A stretch of DNA of 64,000 nt from Dugong dugon (Eukaryota > Chordata > Mammalia > Sirenia > Dugongidae). How positions within the stretch are numbered: the first letter of the stretch is position 1; each line of letters begins with the position of its first letter. Of the stretch, positions 59,425 to 64,000 are shown one piece after another. Location: positions 24,288,501 through 24,352,500 of the forward strand of contig CM057476.1 of the NCBI GenBank assembly GCA_030035585.1. The letters are read 5' to 3'. Under the pieces are notes generated by a model. It ran no database searches. It saw only the letters and a list, made by a program, of their open reading frames with translations, and was not told the origin of the DNA. A program made the position numbers and the translations under genes.

Positions 59425-60345
59425 ATGGCTCAGAGACAACAGTCAATATCACATCACAAAGAAGCAGACCATGATGACTTCAGCAAGCTCCCAAATAAAG
59501 AATCAACTTTTCTGGAGGAAGAGAATTTCCTGGAACTTCCAGAGGCAGAATACAAAAGATTAATGTACAGAACTCTTCAAGAGATCATGAAGGAAATTAG
59601 GCAAAATGCAGACTAAGCAATACAGGAACTTAAGAAGATTAGAGAAGACCATGATGACAAATTTAACAGGCTGCAAGAATCCATAGAGGGACAGCAATCA
59701 GAAATCCAGAAGATTAACAAAATTTCAGAATTAGACAACTCAATAGAAAGTCATAAGAGCAGAATTGAGGCAATGGAAGTCAGAATTAGATTGAAGATAA
59801 AGCACTTGACACTAACTTATGTGAGGAGAAATCAGATGAAAGGGTTAAAAAAAATGAAAAAACCCTAAGAATTATGTGAGACTCTATCAAGAGGAATAAC
59901 CTATGAGTGATTGTAGTACCAGAACAGGGAGAGATAACAGAAAATACAGAGAGAACTGTTGAAATTTGTTGGCAGAAAACTTCCCTGATATCGTGAAAGA
60001 TGAGAAGGTATCTATCCAAGATCCCAAAAGAAAGTCACCAAGACATATTGTAATCAAACTTGCCAAAACCAAAGATAAAGAGAGAATTTTAAGAGCGGCT
60101 AGGGATAAATGAAAAGTCATCTACAAAGGTGACTCATTAAGACTAAGCTCGGACTACTCAACAGAAACCATGCAGGCAAGAAGGCAACAGGATGACATAT
60201 ATAAAGCCTTGAAGGAAAAATATTGCCAGCCAAGAATTATATATTCAGCAAAATTGTCTCTCAAATATGATGGCAAAATTAGAGCATTTCCAGATAAGGA
60301 GAAGCTTAGGGATTTGCAAAAACCAAACCAAAATTACAAGAAATA
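59425..60345 (+). pseudogene. L1 ORF1, broken
   Basis: It starts MAQRQQSISHHKEADHDDF with an acidic N-terminus (EEENFLELPEAEYKRLMYR), then a stop at 59614-59616 followed in the same frame by a coiled-coil segment (KKIREDHDDKFNRLQESIEG). After further breaks the C-terminal domain follows (SHQDIVIKLAKTKDKERIL, VIYKGDSLRLSSDYS, QPRIIYSAKLS). It has several stops and frameshifts and is not functional. Confidence 0.9.
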
Positions 60346-60607
60346 CTAAAGGGAGTCCTCTGGTTAGAAAATCAATAGCATCAGATAACAACCCAAGACT
60401 AGAACACAGGACAGAGCAACCAGATATCAACCCAGATAGCTAAGTCACAAAAATAAGTCAAAGCTAAAACATTGAAAATAGGGAAACAGAGATGTCAATA
60501 TGTAAAAGATGATAACATTAAAACAAAAAAGAGAGACTAAAAAATGTAGACATAGATTTTTCATGTGGAGAGGAAGTCAAGGCGATACAAAGAAATAAAA
60601 GACTGGT

Positions 60608-60621
60608 CCAAAGTAGCATTT
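60608..60621 (+). repeat. Right 14-bp direct repeat (target-site duplication)
   Basis: CCAAAGTAGCATTT, identical to 58037-58050. Confidence 0.9.
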
Positions 60622-61504
60622 TTTCCTACCCCCTTGACTGGAGCCATAATGGAAGATGAGGTGTAGGGAGAGAAATTTACAAGAAGGGAAAACCCAACAA
60701 TAATTATCCCAATTATATGTTGATTATTTCATTGCATAGCAGGATAAATTTTATCATCTCCTTTTTAAATGATTTCAGCACTTCTGAATTTTTTCCATCT
60801 TTGATAGTAAATATACCTCTCCGAATCTAAATCTGTCACTGTCAGTCATGATTTGTGAAATATAATCTCAAAAAAAAAATTGAAATTAGTAAGCAGCTAA
60901 TAAGGAACTATTTTTAAACTCTTAGGGCATTTTCAGAAGTTGGCTGGGATGTGCAGATTCCATTATAGCTGCTTTTCATTTGGGAATTCTTGGATTAGAT
61001 CCAATTCTTTGAAAGATGGATTATGTGAATATAAGTATGTTTTAAAAGTGTATCAAAATGTATAATTAAAGAATCTTTTTTGATAGTGTTCCAGCACTTT
61101 AGGACTAACCACTCCAAGAACCATATCTTATTAGTTCTTTAATATTCCTTCCAGGTATCGTAAAGTACGTTTTGGGGCAGTTAAATTTTGCATGGAGACT
61201 TGAGTAGATTAAAATTATTCTTGATTTTCTTTTTCTGGAGACAAACATAGCATAGCCAAGTATTACCCAGGTATATTTTTTCTCTTGTCTTCCTGGCTGA
61301 AATGAGTAGTAGTTGTTTTTGCTGCAGATTATTAAATTGTCAGCCTTGAGTACTATACTATATATAATGAGGTTTAGTGAATATAGCGGGGATCTTCACC
61401 TTTCCAGGGGGTGGGGTCATATTCCTCTTTGGTCCCTTCCCTTCCTAACCCTTTCTCCCAAAAGAGTACATAAACACATTTGCTTCTACTTTTTTTTTTT
61501 TTTT
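60622..61504. other. Intronic sequence without recognised features
   Basis: Unique-looking sequence. A long T run (61490-61510) marks its end and may be the start of an adjacent insertion. Confidence 0.5.
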
Positions 61505-61865
61505 TTTTTTGTGTTCGAATATTGGAACCCTGAGACTATCACCCTGAGATACCCTTTAAACTTGAAACTAAAGCCACTCCTGGCTTCAGCCAAATAATAG
61601 ATTGGCTCATAAAATAAACAGTATCACTCATGGTACTGTGCTTAAATAATCATCTACATGAGACCAAACGGTTAACATTTACCCTAAAGCAAAGATGAGA
61701 AGGTAAGGAGGGGGCCAGAGAAGCAGATTAATGGAAACAGAACAAGCAGAATGGAAATAATGAGAATGCTGACACATTGTGAAAAATGTAACCAATGTCA
61801 CTGAGCAATATGTATAGAAACTGTTAAATGGGAACCTAATAATGCTGTGTAAACTTTCACCAAAT
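61505..61865 (+). mobile_element. LINE-1 3' end, sense
   Basis: It reads as the reverse complement of the tails seen elsewhere: 'gattggctcataaaataaac', 'gagaccaaacggttaacatt', 'gcaaagatgagaaggtaagg', 'aaccaatgtcactgagcaat'. It is 5'-truncated. Confidence 0.8.
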
Positions 61866-61988
61866 ATAATATTTTGTTGTGTGTATGTATATATATAAAA
61901 TAAAATTTTGTATATTTTATATATATAATACAATATATAATAGAATTATAATAGATATTGTGTACACACACACACACACCCACACACC

Positions 61989-62149
61989 AAAAGCCAAACC
62001 CGTTGCTGTCGAGTCGATTCCGACTCATAGCAACTCTATAGAACAGAGTAGAATTGTCCCATAGGGTTTCCAAGGAGTGGCTGGGAGAGTCAAACTGCAG
62101 ACCTTTTGTTTAGCAGCCAAGCTCTTAACCACTGTGCCACCAGGGCTCT
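61989..62149 (-). mobile_element. AfroSINE copy
   Basis: Short-subtype copy with well-preserved ends (acccgttgctgtcgagtcga; ccactgtgccaccagggctc). It is flanked by CA and CT/TA microsatellites, and is one of the least diverged copies. Confidence 0.94.
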
Positions 62150-62175
62150 CTCTCTCTCTTTATATATATATATAA
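62147..62175. repeat. (CT)n(TA)n microsatellite
   Basis: ctctctctctctttatatatatatata directly after the SINE head. Confidence 0.95.
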
Positions 62176-62567
62176 TTTATAAGCCAGTGCTTCTTGGGAT
62201 TGGTAGCAGAGGTGGGACAAGGGAGACAAATGTGGGAGAGGAGGATCAGATGATCTGGGATATTTTGAAATTTATACATGCTCTTTCATTTTCTTTTGAG
62301 ATATATACCTTGTTAGGTGGGTGAGCCTAGCTGTTTGATAATTACTGCTAGAGTGAGCCACTTTCTCAGTGCATTGTGTAAGTACTGTTTAGATGTTCAG
62401 AGTATTGAAGTGGAATAACTATGGGTAACTACTGTTACAGATAAATACATACCAACTATCTATATGGCATTATGTTGTCATTTTAATGTGAAATTAATAA
62501 ATTAACAGTTACTTTGTTAAAAAGGTGAAGTAAAACCAAATTGGACAAATAATTAAGTCTGAATAGG

Positions 62568-62612
62568 GAGGTAGATGGATGGATGGATAGATAGGTAGGT
62601 AGGTAGGTAGGT
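62568..62612. repeat. (GATG)n/(GGTA)n microsatellite
   Basis: Tetranucleotide runs that directly abut the 3' end of the RTE derivative at 62613, so it may have grown from the element's tail. Confidence 0.95.
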
Positions 62613-63038
62613 AGCTGCCGTTGAGTTGACTCCAACTCATTGCAACCTTACATACAACAAAATGAAACATTGCCAGGGCCTGCATCATCCTCATGATCAC
62701 TGGCATATTCGAGTCTATCGCTGTGCCGATCCATCTCACTGAGGGTTTCCCTCACCCTTGTTGGCTGTCTACTTCACCAAACATAATGTCCTCCTCTAGC
62801 AATTGATCCCTCCTGATGCCAAGCAATGTTCCATCAAGCAAGGTAGACAATGTTCTGTTGTGATCTATGAAGTTTTCATTGGCTGATTTTTGGAAGTAGA
62901 TTTCCAGGCCTTTCTTCCTACTCTGTTTTAGTCTGGAAGCTTAACTGAAACGTGTCCACTCTAGGTGACCTTGCTGGTATTTGAAATACCATAGCAACAG
63001 GCTAGACACCACAGTATGACAAAATGACAAACAAGTGG
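62613..63038 (-). mobile_element. Internally deleted RTE derivative, copy 3
   Basis: Minus strand. The RTE 3' end lies at 62613-62830 (gttgagttgactccaactca; cctcatgatcactggcatat) and 5' UTR-like sequence at 62840-63038 (tttttggaagtagatttcca; gctagacaccacagtatgac). Confidence 0.82.
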
Positions 63039-63109
63039 TGAAAGTCTAAATAGTCCACATATTTGATGTGGCACATTCTAAGTTCTTTGTCGTTCATTTG
63101 ATTTCAACC

Positions 63110-63880
63110 TTTGTTTAAAAAAGTTTTTTTTTTAATTTTTACACTTAAAAAAATTGAGGTGAAATTTACATAACATAAAATTAACTGTATTAAAGTGAAC
63201 AATTTAGTGGCATTTAGTACATTAACGATGTTGTGCAACCACTGTCTCTATCTAGTTCCAAAATATTTTCATCACCCTAAAGGAATCACCGTAACCATTA
63301 AGCAGTTGCTCCCCCATTCCGTCCTCCCCACTGTCCCTGGCAAACACCAGTCTGCATTCTTTCTCTATGGATTTACCTATTCGGAAAATTTTATATAAAT
63401 GGAATCATACAATATGTGATCTTTTGCATTTGGCTTATTTCACTTAGCATAATGTTCTTGAAATTCATCCACGCTGTAGAATATATCAGTACTTTATTCC
63501 TTTTATGGCCTTGTGATATTCCATTGTATGTATGTATCACAATTTTTGAATCCATTCATGCATTGATAGACATTGGGCTGTTTCCACCTTTTCGCTGTAG
63601 TAAATAGTATTGCTGTGAATACACACATACATGTATGAGTCTCTGTTTTCAGTTCTTTTGGCTGTGTGCCTAGGAGTGGAATTGCTGTGTCATATGGTAG
63701 TTCTATGTTTAACTTTTTGAGGAACCTCCAAACTGTTTTCCATAGTGGCTGCACCATTTTACATTCCCTCCACCAATGTACAAGGGTTCCAGTTTCTCCA
63801 TATCCTCCCCAACACTTGATATTTTCCAGTTTTTTTTTTATTATAGCTACCCTAGTGGGTGTGAAGTGGTGCTTTCTTTT
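63110..63880 (-). mobile_element. Old LINE-1 3' part
   Basis: Antisense L1. The minus frame 63503-63757 keeps [20 protein letters not shown] and [13 protein letters not shown] from ORF2p. The tail lies at the low end. Confidence 0.88.
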
Positions 63881-63884
63881 CTTT

Positions 63885-64000
63885 TTTTTTTTAATTGTAC
63901 TTCAGATGAAGGTTTACAGAACAAACTAGCTTCTCATTAAACAGTTAGTATACATATTGTTTTGTGACTTTGGTTACCAGCCCCACAACCTGTCAACACT
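63885..64000 (-). mobile_element. LINE-1 3' tail, continues past the window
   Basis: Younger-subtype L1 3' end in antisense (acttcagatgaaggtttaca), inserted next to or in the older L1. Its remainder lies outside the window. Confidence 0.9.

Larger units (their letters stand above)
58051..60607 (+). mobile_element. LINE-1 5' half with complete 5' end, no ORF2
   Basis: Sense to TTC28. It starts GTGAGGCGGGACCAAGATGG with a 5' UTR of about 1.37 kb (58051-59424), a broken ORF1 (59425-60345) and about 260 bases of inter-ORF sequence, then stops at 60607. It has perfect 14-bp flanking repeats. An AATAAA at 60594-60599 lies 8 bases before the end, but there is no A tail. This is HAL1-like in content (ORF1 without ORF2), though the end looks like a 3' truncation. 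Confidence 0.85.
9168..64000 (+). other. TTC28: Downstream intron of TTC28 (partial)
   Basis: No further exon is visible to the end of the window, in line with the very long early introns known for TTC28. Stretches with nothing I can name include 9168-9839, 13721-14304, 15026-15396, 20826-21339, 25009-25461, 37216-38068, 39661-40799, 42936-43409 and 62176-62567. A short unrecognised exon could be missed by eye. Confidence 0.7.

Noticed and set aside
1-64000. CRISPR array, prophage, operon or plasmid-like system
   Set aside because: No regularly spaced repeats and no bacterial genes. The splice sites, SINEs and LINEs show a mammalian nuclear genome.

Overview
The window is mammalian nuclear DNA, almost certainly from an afrotherian and most likely an elephant-lineage genome. 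It is AT-rich, has no operon-like structure, and is packed with interspersed repeats. The diagnostic evidence is about twenty tRNA-derived SINEs of the AfroSINE type and LINE fragments of the RTE (BovB-like) class whose 3' ends resemble the SINE tails. Both belong to afrotherian genomes by established knowledge.

Only one protein-coding exon of a host gene is convincing: 8889-9167 on the plus strand. It encodes 93 residues with two tetratricopeptide units, flanked by a good 3' and 5' splice site, and I recognise it as an early exon of TTC28. TTC28 is a very large gene (about 700 kb in human), so the rest of the window is best read as its introns: 1-8888 upstream and 9168-64000 downstream.

Layout. 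1-7355: antisense L1 3' ends and a nested L1/RTE/SINE/mosaic-repeat stack. 7670-8330: a GC-richer LTR-like repeat. 8889-9167: the TTC28 exon. 9840-13100 and 17041-20440: old antisense L1s covering ORF1 and 5' regions, with AfroSINEs. 13500-16900: MIR, L2 and a small inverted-repeat DNA transposon. 21340-26000: mosaic repeats, RTE and SINE tails, and a second copy of the same MITE. 26062-31232: a complex locus in which an L1 5' half is fused to RTE reverse-transcriptase sequence, itself split by a permuted L1 piece. 31233-36000: mostly quiet intron with one mosaic repeat and an L2. 36000-39660: L1 tails and two internally deleted RTE derivatives. 41398-41487: two adjacent hairpins. 41650-44500: L2, MIR and hAT remnants. 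44500-48100: the largest repeat-poor stretch. 50492-52421: a Tigger-like DNA transposon with an uninterrupted 188-codon internally deleted ORF. 53215-56625: antisense L1 with a foldback and nested SINEs. 58051-60607: an L1 5' half bounded by a perfect 14-bp direct repeat. 61500-64000: L1, SINE and RTE tails.

There is no gene network here beyond the exon. The interesting biology lies in how retroelements recombine with each other: an L1-RTE chimera, tail-sharing between RTE and SINE, internally deleted RTE derivatives, a duplicated L1 tail, 3'-truncated L1 insertions, and a Tigger ORF that lost its catalytic domain. No element looks mobile on its own. All repeat boundaries were judged by eye and may be off by tens of bases. 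Family names below class level are avoided unless I am confident.
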